Assembly (NCBI RefSeq): GCF_003201475.1
Contig: NZ_QJJK01000010.1
Coordinates: 1 to 64,000 of the forward strand
DNA: 64,000 bases
Direction of reading: 5' to 3'
Origin: Chelatococcus asaccharovorans
GTDB lineage: Bacteria; Pseudomonadota; Alphaproteobacteria; Rhizobiales; Beijerinckiaceae
Part shown: one piece after another, positions 33,919 through 42,672 of the stretch
Position numbering within the stretch: position 1 is the first letter of the stretch
Layout: each line of letters begins with the position of its first letter
Notes under the pieces: model-generated
What the model was told of the DNA's origin: nothing
Seen by the model: the letters and a program-made list of their open reading frames with translations, nothing else
Databases searched by the model: none
Made by a program: the position numbers and the translations under genes

Positions 33919-34984
33919 GATGACCCGCCAAGAATTTCCCTCCCCGTTTCCCTCCCCGTCTCCCTCACCGCCCCCCGCCTCGCCCCTGCCGACGCGCCGG
34001 GTCGGCCAGACCGCGCTCGACGTCTCCGTGCTCGGGTTCGGCGCCGCGCCGCTCGGCGGCATCTATCGCAGCATCTCGAATGCCGAGGCGGAGGCGACGG
34101 TGGCGACCGCGCTCGCCAGCGGCCTGCGCTATTTCGATGTGGCGCCGTTCTACGGGCTTGGCCTCGCCGAGCATCGCCTGGGCAGCGCGTTGCGCGAGCG
34201 CCGCGACGAATGCGTCGTCTCGACCAAGGTCGGCCGCTTGCTGCGTCCCCTGAAGGCCGGTGCGCGGCACGCCACCATGTATGTCGACCCGCTGCCGTTC
34301 GAAGTCGCCTTCGACTACAGCTATGACGGCGTGATGCGCTCGATCGAGGACAGCCAGCAGCGGACGGGCTTTGCCACCTTCGACATGGTCTTCCTCCATG
34401 ACGTCAACCGGCGCTGGCTCGGCGACGATGTCGAGCGTCGTTTCGACGAAGCCATGAACGGCGGCTATCGCGCGCTCGATGAGCTGCGCCGCGCAGGGCA
34501 GGTCAAGGCGATCGGCGTCGGCGTCAATGACAGCGAGATGCTCGTGCGCTTCGCCCGCGCCGGCCGGTTCGACGGCTTCATGCTGGCCGGGCGCTACACG
34601 CTCCTGGAACAGACGCCGCTCGATGCGCTGTTTCCCCTGTGCGAGCAGGAGGGCGTCTCGATCATCGCGGCGGCGCCGTTCAACTCGGGCATCCTGGCAA
34701 CAGGGGCGCGCGCGGGGGCGAAGTATTTCTACACCGATGCACCCGCGGACATCGTCGCGCGCACGCGCCGCATCGAGGCTGTCTGCGAGACGCATGGGGT
34801 GCCGCTCATCGCGGCCGCCCTGCAGTTCGCCTTGCGGCATCCCGTCGTCGCCAGCGTCGCGACGGGGTTCAGTTCGCCGGCCGAGGTCGCGACCGGCGCC
34901 GCGATGATGGCTGTCGCCATTCCCCCGGCCTTCTGGGACGAACTCAAGGCGTCCGGGCTGATCCGGAGCGACGCGCCGACGTGA
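33911..34984 (+). CDS. Aldo/keto reductase, D-threo-aldose 1-dehydrogenase (L-fucose dehydrogenase)-like
   Basis: A 357-residue aldo/keto reductase with the full tetrad Asp76, Tyr81, Lys106 and His163. The opening RRVGQTALDVSVLGFGAAPLGG and VGRLLRP match the group that oxidises the C1 of L-fucose, L-galactose or pyridoxal-type substrates to lactones. The first 27 residues are an unusual run of Ser, Pro and Phe dipeptides (SPFPSPSPSPPP) encoded by a C/T-rich microrepeat, not part of the fold. The gene overlaps the preceding one by eight bases. An ATG three codons later is an alternative start. It would supply the lactone for the SMP-30 lactonases nearby. Confidence 0.86.
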   Translation: MHEMTRQEFPSPFPSPSPSPPPASPLPTRRVGQTALDVSVLGFGAAPLGGIYRSISNAEAEATVATALASGLRYFDVAPFYGLGLAEHRLGSALRERRDECVVSTKVGRLLRPLKAGARHATMYVDPLPFEVAFDYSYDGVMRSIEDSQQRTGFATFDMVFLHDVNRRWLGDDVERRFDEAMNGGYRALDELRRAGQVKAIGVGVNDSEMLVRFARAGRFDGFMLAGRYTLLEQTPLDALFPLCEQEGVSIIAAAPFNSGILATGARAGAKYFYTDAPADIVARTRRIEAVCETHGVPLIAAALQFALRHPVVASVATGFSSPAEVATGAAMMAVAIPPAFWDELKASGLIRSDAPT

Positions 34985-35002
34985 ACGGCAGGCCCACGCC
35001 CG

Positions 35003-36709
35003 TCAGGGGCTCGCCTCGCGGAAGCGTCGCGGCGGCTGGCCGCGCGTTCCGGTGCGCACGGCGATGAGTTGTCCGGAGGCCGGCGCCTCGGCCGACAGCC
35101 CAGCCGGCAGGCGGATCCAGGTCGAGGTTACATAGAGCGTCGCCATGTCTTCGCCGCCGAAGGCGCAATTGGTCGGCATGGGGACGGGCAGCACCACCTC
35201 CTCCACCAGCCGCCCCGACGGATCGTAGCGGCAGACGCGCCAGCCGCCGAGGCACGCGACCCAGAGATGATCCTCCGCGTCGACGGTGATGCCGTTCGGA
35301 TTGCCGGGAATATCCGCCGCGGCCAGGAACACGCGGCGGTTGGCGATGGTGCCGGACAGGGCGTCAAAGTCGAAGGCTAGAACGACATTGTTCGCCGTGT
35401 CGGCGAAATAGAGCCGTTGCCCCGCGGTGTCGAAGGCGACATTCTTCGCCATCCCGACCTTGTCGATGTGGCGGTGCACGGCGAGATCGGCACCGACCGC
35501 ATAGAGGCTGCCGCGGCCGATCTCGTGATTGATGGCCATGGTGCCGACCCAGAGCCGGCCCCTGGGATCAACGCCCACCGTGTTGCAGCGGTTGTCTGGA
35601 CGGTCGGCCTCGGGATCGACGAGGCGGCGCTCCACCCCGGTCTCCGGATCGAGCAGAAAGAGACCATGCTGGCCCGCGGCCACCAGCCGATCCTGCTCGT
35701 CGAACGCGATGCCCGCCGTCAGCCGTGGCAGTTCCACGCGGCCCGCCTCGCGCCGGGCGGGATCCCACCAGCGCAACGCCGGCGCCAGCACATCGACCCA
35801 GTAGAGACGCCGGCGGCGGGGGTTCCACACCGGGTTCTCGCCCACGAAGTCGCGTCCCGTCGCCAGGACCTCGACCGCCACGCCGACTGGCTCCTGCGGG
35901 CGCGGTAGGACCGACCGGGTGGCATAGCCCATGCCGATATGGCCCGAGGCCCGGTGGGCGGCTTCCACCAGCGCCCGGCCGGCGTCGTGCAGGTCTTCCG
36001 CCGGGATCTGATCGGTCTCGAACAGGCAGGCGAGCGCACCGATGGGATAACCTGTCTCGTCCAGGATAGCCGAGGCCGCGCCGGCGCGGCCGGACACCGG
36101 CTCGCGCGTCATCACCGCATAGCCGAGCGCCTTGGCGACGCCGAGATCGGCGCGCAGACGGTCCATCGCCGGCTTTTCGACAATCGTCGGGGAGAGATCC
36201 TGCAGAAACGCCTCGCAGCGCTCCTTGGGCAGGGCAGCCAGCATGCTTCGCCCGGCGGCGCTCTCGATGGCCCGTGAGCGTGGCCAGAAGCGCACCAGCC
36301 GCCCGTACGACGGATCGGCATCCTCGAAGTCGAGGACGAAGACATCCTCGTTGTCGAGCACCATGACGCAGATGGTGCGCTGCAGGCGCCGCGCGACACG
36401 CGCCAGTTCGGGCTTGGCCGCCCTGATGATGCTGTTCTGGTCGAGGCTGCGACGCGAGAGTTCCAGCACCCGCATGCCGACGTGATAGGTGCGGGTGCGC
36501 GGATCGTGGCGCACCATGCGGCGGCTCACCAACGCCGCCAGCAGGCGATGCAGGGACGCCCGCGGGATGCCGATCGATTTCTCGAGATCGCGGAAACGCG
36601 GTGGCTGCGGCGCCGTGCCGATGGCGAGCAGGACGTCAAGCCCCCGCAACAGCGCCTGCGCGCCCGGCACATCGGTGTCCTGATCGACCTCAGCAGTTGG
36701 TTCGCTCAC
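35003..36709 (-). CDS. IclR-family regulator fused to an SMP-30 lactonase domain
   Basis: A 568-residue two-part protein. Residues about 15-85 form an IclR winged helix (ALLRGLDVLLAIG through IPRASLHRLLAAL). About 95-260 form the IclR effector domain (SAAGRSMLAALP, EPVSGRAGAASAIL). From about 285 to 560 there is an SMP-30/gluconolactonase propeller, with GENPVWNPRRRRLYWVD, DNRCNTVGVDPRGRLWVGTM, NPNGITVDAEDHLWVA and TNCAFGGEDMATLYVTS. There is no frameshift or internal start that would separate them. It is divergent from the enolase operon across a 106-base gap, so it probably regulates that operon while also binding or hydrolysing the lactone. It converges with the AKR gene at an 18-base gap. 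Confidence 0.88.
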   Translation of the reverse strand: MSEPTAEVDQDTDVPGAQALLRGLDVLLAIGTAPQPPRFRDLEKSIGIPRASLHRLLAALVSRRMVRHDPRTRTYHVGMRVLELSRRSLDQNSIIRAAKPELARVARRLQRTICVMVLDNEDVFVLDFEDADPSYGRLVRFWPRSRAIESAAGRSMLAALPKERCEAFLQDLSPTIVEKPAMDRLRADLGVAKALGYAVMTREPVSGRAGAASAILDETGYPIGALACLFETDQIPAEDLHDAGRALVEAAHRASGHIGMGYATRSVLPRPQEPVGVAVEVLATGRDFVGENPVWNPRRRRLYWVDVLAPALRWWDPARREAGRVELPRLTAGIAFDEQDRLVAAGQHGLFLLDPETGVERRLVDPEADRPDNRCNTVGVDPRGRLWVGTMAINHEIGRGSLYAVGADLAVHRHIDKVGMAKNVAFDTAGQRLYFADTANNVVLAFDFDALSGTIANRRVFLAAADIPGNPNGITVDAEDHLWVACLGGWRVCRYDPSGRLVEEVVLPVPMPTNCAFGGEDMATLYVTSTWIRLPAGLSAEAPASGQLIAVRTGTRGQPPRRFREASP

Positions 36710-36751
36710 GCCTAATCCTTCGTTTGATTCGCAATTTAATGAGAATCCACG

Positions 36752-36780
36752 TTGACAGCAACCAGAATCATCTCATCATA
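36752..36780 (+). promoter_or_regulatory. Candidate sigma-70 promoter for the enolase/SDR/ABC operon
   Basis: A perfect TTGACA at 36752-36757 is followed 17 bases later by ATCATA at 36775-36780. It lies about 35 bases before the ribosome site of the enolase-superfamily gene, in the AT-rich gap shared with the IclR-SMP-30 gene. No convincing IclR operator palindrome is obvious beside it. Confidence 0.5.
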
Positions 36781-36815
36781 TGGAACAAATAAGGGATTGG
36801 GAGGACGATCGTTCC

Positions 36816-38006
36816 ATGCAGGCCCCGCAGTCGCTGACCGTGCGTTCCGTGTCGGCCTTCGTCATTGCCGTCTCGCCGAAAACGAACTGGATCGTCGTCG
36901 AACTTGCGCTCGCCGACGGCCCGTCGGGCTGGGGGGAAGCGACGCTGGCGGGCGCCGAGGAAGCCGTTCTCGCGGAGATCGGCCACGCGCAGACCCTGCT
37001 GGCCGGTGTCGCGTTCTCCGGTCCCGCCGAGGTGACCGGCCGGCTGCGCATGACCCACGCCTCGCAGGCTCGCATGATCGTCATGCGCGCGGTCGAGCAG
37101 GCCGTTCTCGATGCCCTCGCCCGCCGTGCCGGCGTGCCCCTGGCGGCCTTTCTCGGGGGTCCCGAGCGCCAAGCCGTTCCCGTCTACGCCAATATCAACC
37201 GGGGTATCGTCGATCGCACGCCCGCCGGCTTCGCGGCACGGGCCCGCGAGGTCGTCACGGTCGAGGGTTACAAGGCGGTCAAGATCGCGCCGTTCGACGG
37301 CCTCGACTGGAAGCGCTGCGACCACGCCAGCGGGGCACGGCTGCTCGCAGACGGCATCGCGCGCATCGTGGCGGTGCGCGAGGCCGTCGGCCCGGGGGTC
37401 GCCCTGCTGGTCGACTGCCACTCGCGCCTGTCGCCGGTGATGGCGCGCACCGCCCTGCGGGCCCTGGAGAGCGTCGCACTGTTCTGGTTCGAGGAGCCGC
37501 TGGCCGAGGATGCCTTTGACGACCACACCGGCCGGGCCCTGCGCAGCTTTGCCAACGATCGCGGCATCCGTATCGCCGGCGGCGAGCATCTCGCCGGCAT
37601 GACCGAAGCGCGCGACTTCCTGGCGCGTGGCACCTGCGATGCCATCCTGCCCGATCTCCGCTGGACCGGTTTGCGCTCCGGGCTGTCGATCCTGGAACTG
37701 GCCGCTTGCTCCGGCGTCGAGGTCAGCCTGCACAACCCGGTGGGGCCGGTGCTCGACCGCATCAGCGTACAGATGGCAGCCGCCCTGCCCTCCTTCCTCA
37801 TCCTGGAGCGACAGGTGCGCGAAAGCCCGCTGTTCGACGAGATCCGTGGCGGGCCGCAGACACTCGCCGACGGTGCCATCCCCCTCGAAGCGGCGCCTGG
37901 CTTCGGCGCGCCGCCCGACCGCGCCGTCCTGGAGCGCTGTGCCGCCCAGGGCTTCCAACGCCGGGCCAGTCTCGCCGGGGTCGCCGGCGCGGGAGGTGAC
38001 GCATGA
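36816..38006 (+). CDS. Enolase-superfamily sugar-acid dehydratase (mandelate racemase-like)
   Basis: A 396-residue enolase-superfamily protein. Metal ligands are Asp200 (LLVDCHS), Glu226 (WFEEPL) and Glu257 (AGGEHL). The Asp280 (LPDLRW) and His306 (SLHNPVGP) pair forms the general acid/base dyad of the mandelate-racemase subgroup. Lys156 in AVKIA is in place, but the second Lys of the usual KxK is Ala158. Such enzymes dehydrate aldonic or aldaric acids to 2-keto-3-deoxy acids. GGAGGA lies ten bases before the ATG at 36816. It is first in the operon with an SDR and a dipeptide-type importer and overlaps the SDR by four bases. Confidence 0.9.
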   Translation: MQAPQSLTVRSVSAFVIAVSPKTNWIVVELALADGPSGWGEATLAGAEEAVLAEIGHAQTLLAGVAFSGPAEVTGRLRMTHASQARMIVMRAVEQAVLDALARRAGVPLAAFLGGPERQAVPVYANINRGIVDRTPAGFAARAREVVTVEGYKAVKIAPFDGLDWKRCDHASGARLLADGIARIVAVREAVGPGVALLVDCHSRLSPVMARTALRALESVALFWFEEPLAEDAFDDHTGRALRSFANDRGIRIAGGEHLAGMTEARDFLARGTCDAILPDLRWTGLRSGLSILELAACSGVEVSLHNPVGPVLDRISVQMAAALPSFLILERQVRESPLFDEIRGGPQTLADGAIPLEAAPGFGAPPDRAVLERCAAQGFQRRASLAGVAGAGGDA

Positions 38007-38866
38007 CGCTGTCGGTTCATCCGGCGCCGGTTGGCGCCAGCTTTGCGGCCGATCTCGCCGGCCGGCGGGTGTTCGTGACCGGTGCCAGCCGTGGCATCGC
38101 GGCCGCGATCGCCCGCGGCTTCGCCGGCTGCGGCGCGCGCGTGGCGCTGAACTACAGCGCCGATGCTGACCTTCACGCCGGCTTTGCCGAGGCGGCCGCA
38201 GCGCTGTCCGACGACATCAGCCGCATCGGCCCGCCTGCCGTTCTCCTCGAGGCCGATCTCACGCAACCCGACGCCGCGTCTCGCCTCGCCGCGGATGTTG
38301 TCGCCGCCTGGGGTGGCGTCGACATCGTCGTGCTCAGCGCCTCGATCCAGATCCACAAGGACTTTCTCGCGCAGACGCCGGCGGATATCGCCCTGCAGAT
38401 CCAGATCAACCTCATGTCGAATATCGCGATCCTGCAGGGGGTGATCCCCGTCATGCGTCGTGAACGCTGGGGGCGGATCATCACCATCGGCAGCGTGCAG
38501 GAAACGGCGCCCTCGGGCGAGATGCCGATCTATGCGATGACCAAGGGCGCGCAGGAGAACCTCGTGCGCAACCTCGCCCTGCAGAATGCACCGCATGGCA
38601 TCACCGTGAACAACATCGCGCCCGGCCTCGTGCAGACCGACCGCAATGCGTTCCGACGGCGGGATCCCTCAAGCTGGGAAGCGATCGCCGCCGCGGCCAA
38701 CCCGATGGGCCGGGCGGGCCAGCCCGAGGACATCGTCGGCGCGGCGCTGTTTCTCGCCTCGGATGCGGCGTCCTTCGTGACGGGGACCACCATCCAGGTC
38801 ACCGGAGGCGCCCATATCCCGTGGCGCGCCGCTACCGCACGCGGCATCCCCATGCCGACACCCTGA
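38003..38866 (+). CDS. Short-chain dehydrogenase/reductase
   Basis: A 287-residue classical SDR. The cofactor motif TGASRGIA is at 26-33 and the active site Tyr/Lys lies in YAMTK, with an upstream Ser in IGSVQE. A C-terminal VTGTTIQVTGGAHIPW completes the fold. GGGAGG precedes the ATG by about five bases and the start overlaps the enolase gene (ATGA). After a sugar-acid dehydratase, such an SDR often oxidises the 2-keto-3-deoxy acid at C4 or the starting sugar at C1. The choice here is open. Confidence 0.92.
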   Translation: MTLSVHPAPVGASFAADLAGRRVFVTGASRGIAAAIARGFAGCGARVALNYSADADLHAGFAEAAAALSDDISRIGPPAVLLEADLTQPDAASRLAADVVAAWGGVDIVVLSASIQIHKDFLAQTPADIALQIQINLMSNIAILQGVIPVMRRERWGRIITIGSVQETAPSGEMPIYAMTKGAQENLVRNLALQNAPHGITVNNIAPGLVQTDRNAFRRRDPSSWEAIAAAANPMGRAGQPEDIVGAALFLASDAASFVTGTTIQVTGGAHIPWRAATARGIPMPTP

Positions 38867-38924
38867 CGACATGCCCTGACGTCCGCACGCGCCATGGCGG
38901 GCGGGCCCCTATTGCAAGCGAAAA

Positions 38925-38942
38925 GCCCCGTCTGACAGGGGC
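38925..38942. terminator. Intergenic hairpin between SDR and binding-protein genes
   Basis: GCCCC (38925-38929) pairs with GGGGC (38938-38942) over an eight-base loop. A short T-run exists only on the minus-strand reading, so it is not a strong terminator for the rightward operon. It may instead act as an mRNA stabiliser separating enzyme from transporter expression. Confidence 0.35.
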
Positions 38943-38966
38943 GGACAAAGACCAGGAGGAAACCGC

Positions 38967-40727
38967 ATGATTACCCGCCGGACATTCAACGGCCTCGCCG
39001 TTTCCATGGCCGCCCTCGGCACTGCCGCGCCCTCGGCCGTCTTCGGCCAGTCGCCCGCCGCCGTGGCGCGCAACAAGACGCTGATCGTCGCGGTGCAGGC
39101 CGAGGCGCCCGTCTACCGCAACGTCGGGCAGGCCAATCCGTATTCAATCAACAACGAGGACTTCCGCGGCTCCATCATCAACATGTTCGAGCCGCTGTTC
39201 TACTACAACTCCAACAAGAACGAGGTTATCCCGTGGGTCGCCTCAGGGCTCGAGAACAATGAAGACTACTCCTCCTTCACGGTAAAGCTGCGCGATGGCG
39301 TCACCTGGAGCGACGGCAAGCCCTTCACCGCCGATGACGTCGTCTACACGCTCGAAATGCTGATGGCGAACGGCAAGGGCAAGCGCGACCTCACCCAGTC
39401 GTCGGGTGTCGCCGACGCGGTGAAGGCCGTCTCGAAGATTGATCCCCTGACGGTGAAGATCGATCTCACCAAGGGCGATCCGCGCTTTGCTTTCAAATAT
39501 CTGATCAACTACTTCGATATCGGCTTGCAGTGGCTGCCGGCCCACGTCTGGCGCGATGTGCCCGACCCGGCGGCGTTCTCCTTCTTTGACGTCGCCAAGG
39601 GCTGGCCGCTGACCACGGGCCCCTGGAAGGTGACGCGTTTCACCGATAACCAGATCTTCATGGACCGGCGGCCGGAATGGTGGGCGACCAAGGCCGGCCT
39701 TGCGACCATGCCGGCCATGGAGCGTGTCATCACCATTCCCGGCGGCACGCGGGACCGGATGGCCCAGCTCGTCGCCGCAAACCAGGTCGATATCGTCAAT
39801 GACATCCAGATCAGCGAGGTGATGAAGCAACTCGTCACCCAGAACCCGAAGATCACGACGTTTACCGGAAAAGACGCACCCTATGGTGCCAAGGACTGGT
39901 GGCCGACGTCGCTATACTTCAACCACAAGAATGAGAAATGGGCCGATCTCAACGTCCGCCGGGCATTGAACCACTATCTCGATCGCAAGCAGCTCATCGA
40001 CACCGCCTATGCCGGCGCCAGCGAGCCCAAATACGACCCCTACCCCGGCTTCGGCTCGTTGAAGCCCTATATCGATGCCATCCGGCGCATCGCCGACAAA
40101 TACGGCATCGGCCATTTCGACAAGGCCAAGGGCGACGAACTCATGCAGAAGGCCGGCTTCGTCAAGAACGACGCCGGCATCTGGGCCAAGGACGGCAAGC
40201 CCCTTTCGGCAGTCATCGAGGCGATCCCGGTTCTTAATGCCATCGGCCCGGTCGTCGCGCAGCAGCTCAAGAACGCAGGGATCGACGCGAGCTTCCGTTC
40301 CACGCCGGAAAGCCGCGCGATCATGCGCGACGGCAAGTACGACTTGTGCCTTTTTGGCCATCGCGGCTCTATCAGCGACCCTTATGCGACGCTTGAGAAC
40401 TACCATAGCCGCAACGCCCTGCCGGTGGGGCAGCCTATTCTCCTCCCGGCGCGCTGGTCGAATGCCGAGTACGACAGGATCGTCGACGAGGCGTCCAAGG
40501 TGCCGCCGAACGATCCGCGGCTCATGGACCTCGTCAAGGCGGCCATGGAGATCTGGATGCGCGAGGCCGTCGAGGCGCCGATCTCCGAATGGTATCACCG
40601 CGTGCCCATGAACCAGACCTATTGGACCGGCTGGCCGAGCGAGCAGGATCCCTACATGCAGCCGAGTTTCTGGTATACGTCGGGAAGCTTTGGCTATGTC
40701 ATGCCGAAGCTCAAGCCGGCATCCTGA
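38967..40727 (+). CDS. ABC importer substrate-binding protein, dipeptide/oligopeptide (family 5) type
   Basis: A 586-residue family 5 binding protein. The N terminus [17 protein letters not shown] carries a twin-arginine motif and a hydrophobic segment ending near FGQS. Typical internal segments are [27 protein letters not shown]-like text ([14 protein letters not shown]) and [24 protein letters not shown] precedes the ATG. Family 5 binders carry peptides but also oligosaccharides and opines. In this operon with a sugar-acid dehydratase and an SDR, a sugar oligomer or glycoside is plausible. Confidence 0.92.
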   Translation: [586 protein letters not shown]

Positions 40728-40755
40728 TCGTCTTCGCGAGAATTCGGAGGCTCTT

Positions 40756-41757
40756 GTGCCGCTTCGCCTGATAGTGCGACGTCTCGTGATGGTACTGGCG
40801 GTCGTCTGGGCCGCCGGTACCATCAACTTCTTCATTCCACGGATCGCGCCGAAGAACCCGATCGCCGAGAAGCTGACCCAGATGGCTGGGACGTCAGGCG
40901 TCGATCCGACGAAGATCAAGGAAATGGCGGAAGCGTTCAACGTCAAGTTCGGGTTGGACAAGCCGCTCTGGCAGCAATATCTCACCTATCTCCACGACGT
41001 CTTCACGCTCGATTTCGGGCAGTCCATCACCCAATATCCCGTACGCGTCTCGACGCTGATCGGCGGGGCGATGCCCTGGACCATCGGCCTGATGGCGACG
41101 ACGACGCTGATCGCCTTCCTGCTCGGCACCCTGCTCGGGGCCGCGGCCGCGTGGCGACGTGACAGCCGCATCCTGCAGGTGCTGTCGCCGCTGATGATGG
41201 TCTTCTCCGCCATCCCCTTCTACCTCATCGGCCTCGTGCTCATCTATTTCTTCGCGGCCAAGCTCGGCTGGTTTCCGCTGTCCGGCGGCTACGGCATCAT
41301 TTCGATCCCGGACTGGTCGTGGGAATTCGCCGTCGAGGTGCTGTACCACTCGATCCTGCCGGCCTTGTCGATCATCATCGCCTCCATCGGCACCTGGGCC
41401 ATCGGCATGCGCGGCATGATGGTCACCGTCGAGGGCGAGGACTACATGACCTTCGCCGAAGCCAAGGGCCTGCGCCCGGGCCGGCTCTTCCTGCGCTACG
41501 GCATGCGCAATGCCGTGCTCCCGCAGATCACCGCGCTCGCCCTCTATTTCGGACAGATCGTCACCGGCGCGGTGCTGGTGGAGATCGTCTTTGCCTATCC
41601 AGGCGTCGGCACGCTGCTGCTCGACTCCATCAAGCTCTACGACTTCCCGACCATCTACGGCATCGTCTTCATCCTGACCCTCACGGTCGCGCTGTCGATG
41701 CTCGTGGTCGACCTGATCTATCCCCTGCTCGACCCGCGCGTGCGTGTGGAGGCCTGA
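40756..41757 (+). CDS. Dipeptide-type ABC importer permease (DppB-like)
   Basis: A 333-residue permease. It opens with RLIVRRLVMVLAVVWAAGTINFFIPR, the standard first membrane segment of DppB/OppB proteins. The core loop is EAKGLRPGRLFLRYGMRNAVLPQ, followed by LVEIVFAYPGVGTLLLDS. The GTG start at 40756 has CGGAGG six bases upstream; the longer frame is not homologous. It pairs with the DppC-like permease three bases downstream. Confidence 0.93.
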   Translation: MPLRLIVRRLVMVLAVVWAAGTINFFIPRIAPKNPIAEKLTQMAGTSGVDPTKIKEMAEAFNVKFGLDKPLWQQYLTYLHDVFTLDFGQSITQYPVRVSTLIGGAMPWTIGLMATTTLIAFLLGTLLGAAAAWRRDSRILQVLSPLMMVFSAIPFYLIGLVLIYFFAAKLGWFPLSGGYGIISIPDWSWEFAVEVLYHSILPALSIIIASIGTWAIGMRGMMVTVEGEDYMTFAEAKGLRPGRLFLRYGMRNAVLPQITALALYFGQIVTGAVLVEIVFAYPGVGTLLLDSIKLYDFPTIYGIVFILTLTVALSMLVVDLIYPLLDPRVRVEA

Positions 41758-41759
41758 CC

Positions 41760-42668
41760 ATGACCGATCGTGTGGTGCAGATCGCCGAAGAGGCCGACTG
41801 GGGATCGTTGCACGGCAAGCTCTTGGCCTGCGGCCGCTACCTCATCCGCAATCCCTCGCTGATCCTGGGGCTCGCCTTACTGCTCGCGCTGGCGCTGTTC
41901 ACGCTGCTCGGGCGCCTGATGCTCGACGTGAAGCTGGCCGCGCCGCTATCGGCCCCGCCAGCGCAACCGCCGGGGCCGGGGCTGCCGCTTGGCTCGGATC
42001 CGCAAGGCCGCAACCTCATGGCGGTGATGATCGAGGGCACCTGGCTCACCATCCGCACGGGGGTGATCGCCGGTGGCCTGGGTGTCATCGTCGGCAGCGC
42101 CATCGGCTTCATCAGCGCCTATCTCGGCGGCTTCACGGACCGCGCCATCACCTGGTGCGTGGACGTGCTGCTCACCGTGCCGGCCATCCTGTTCCTCGTG
42201 ATGATCTCGGCGGTGGTGCAGACCGGCCTCACCTCCATCGGCATGGCGCTCATCGTCGCCGCGCTTGCCTGGCGACGGCCGGCGCGGCAGGTCCGCAGCC
42301 AGATGCTGGTCATGCGCTCATCCGGTTATGTCGACATGGCGAAGCTCTCAGGGCTTGGGCCGCTCAGGATCATCTTCTTCGAGATCGCGCCCAATCTCCT
42401 GCCGTTCCTCGTCTCGTCCTTCGTCACCGCGGTCGCCGCCGCGATCCTTGCCAGCGTCGGGCTGGAGGCCATGGGGCTCGGCCCGCAGAACGAGCCGACG
42501 CTGGGCATGACGATCTTCTGGATCATGGAGTTCTCGGCGTTCCTGCGCGGCCTGTGGTGGTGGATCCTGCCGCCGGTGGGCATCCTGATCGTGCTCTTCG
42601 TCGGGCTCTATCTCGTCAATGCCGGGCTCGACGAACTCGCCAATCCCCGTCTGCGCAGGAGGGCCTGA
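41760..42668 (+). CDS. Dipeptide-type ABC importer permease (DppC-like)
   Basis: A 302-residue permease with the DppC/OppC pattern. A short cytoplasmic N terminus is followed by the first membrane segment (SLILGLALLLALALFTLLG), the periplasmic PLGSDPQGRN motif and the core loop MAKLSGLGPLRIIFFEIAPNLLP. The ATG follows the DppB-like stop directly. It completes the channel with DppB-like and is energised by the double ATPase downstream. Confidence 0.93.
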   Translation: MTDRVVQIAEEADWGSLHGKLLACGRYLIRNPSLILGLALLLALALFTLLGRLMLDVKLAAPLSAPPAQPPGPGLPLGSDPQGRNLMAVMIEGTWLTIRTGVIAGGLGVIVGSAIGFISAYLGGFTDRAITWCVDVLLTVPAILFLVMISAVVQTGLTSIGMALIVAALAWRRPARQVRSQMLVMRSSGYVDMAKLSGLGPLRIIFFEIAPNLLPFLVSSFVTAVAAAILASVGLEAMGLGPQNEPTLGMTIFWIMEFSAFLRGLWWWILPPVGILIVLFVGLYLVNAGLDELANPRLRRRA

Positions 42669-42672
42669 CCCG

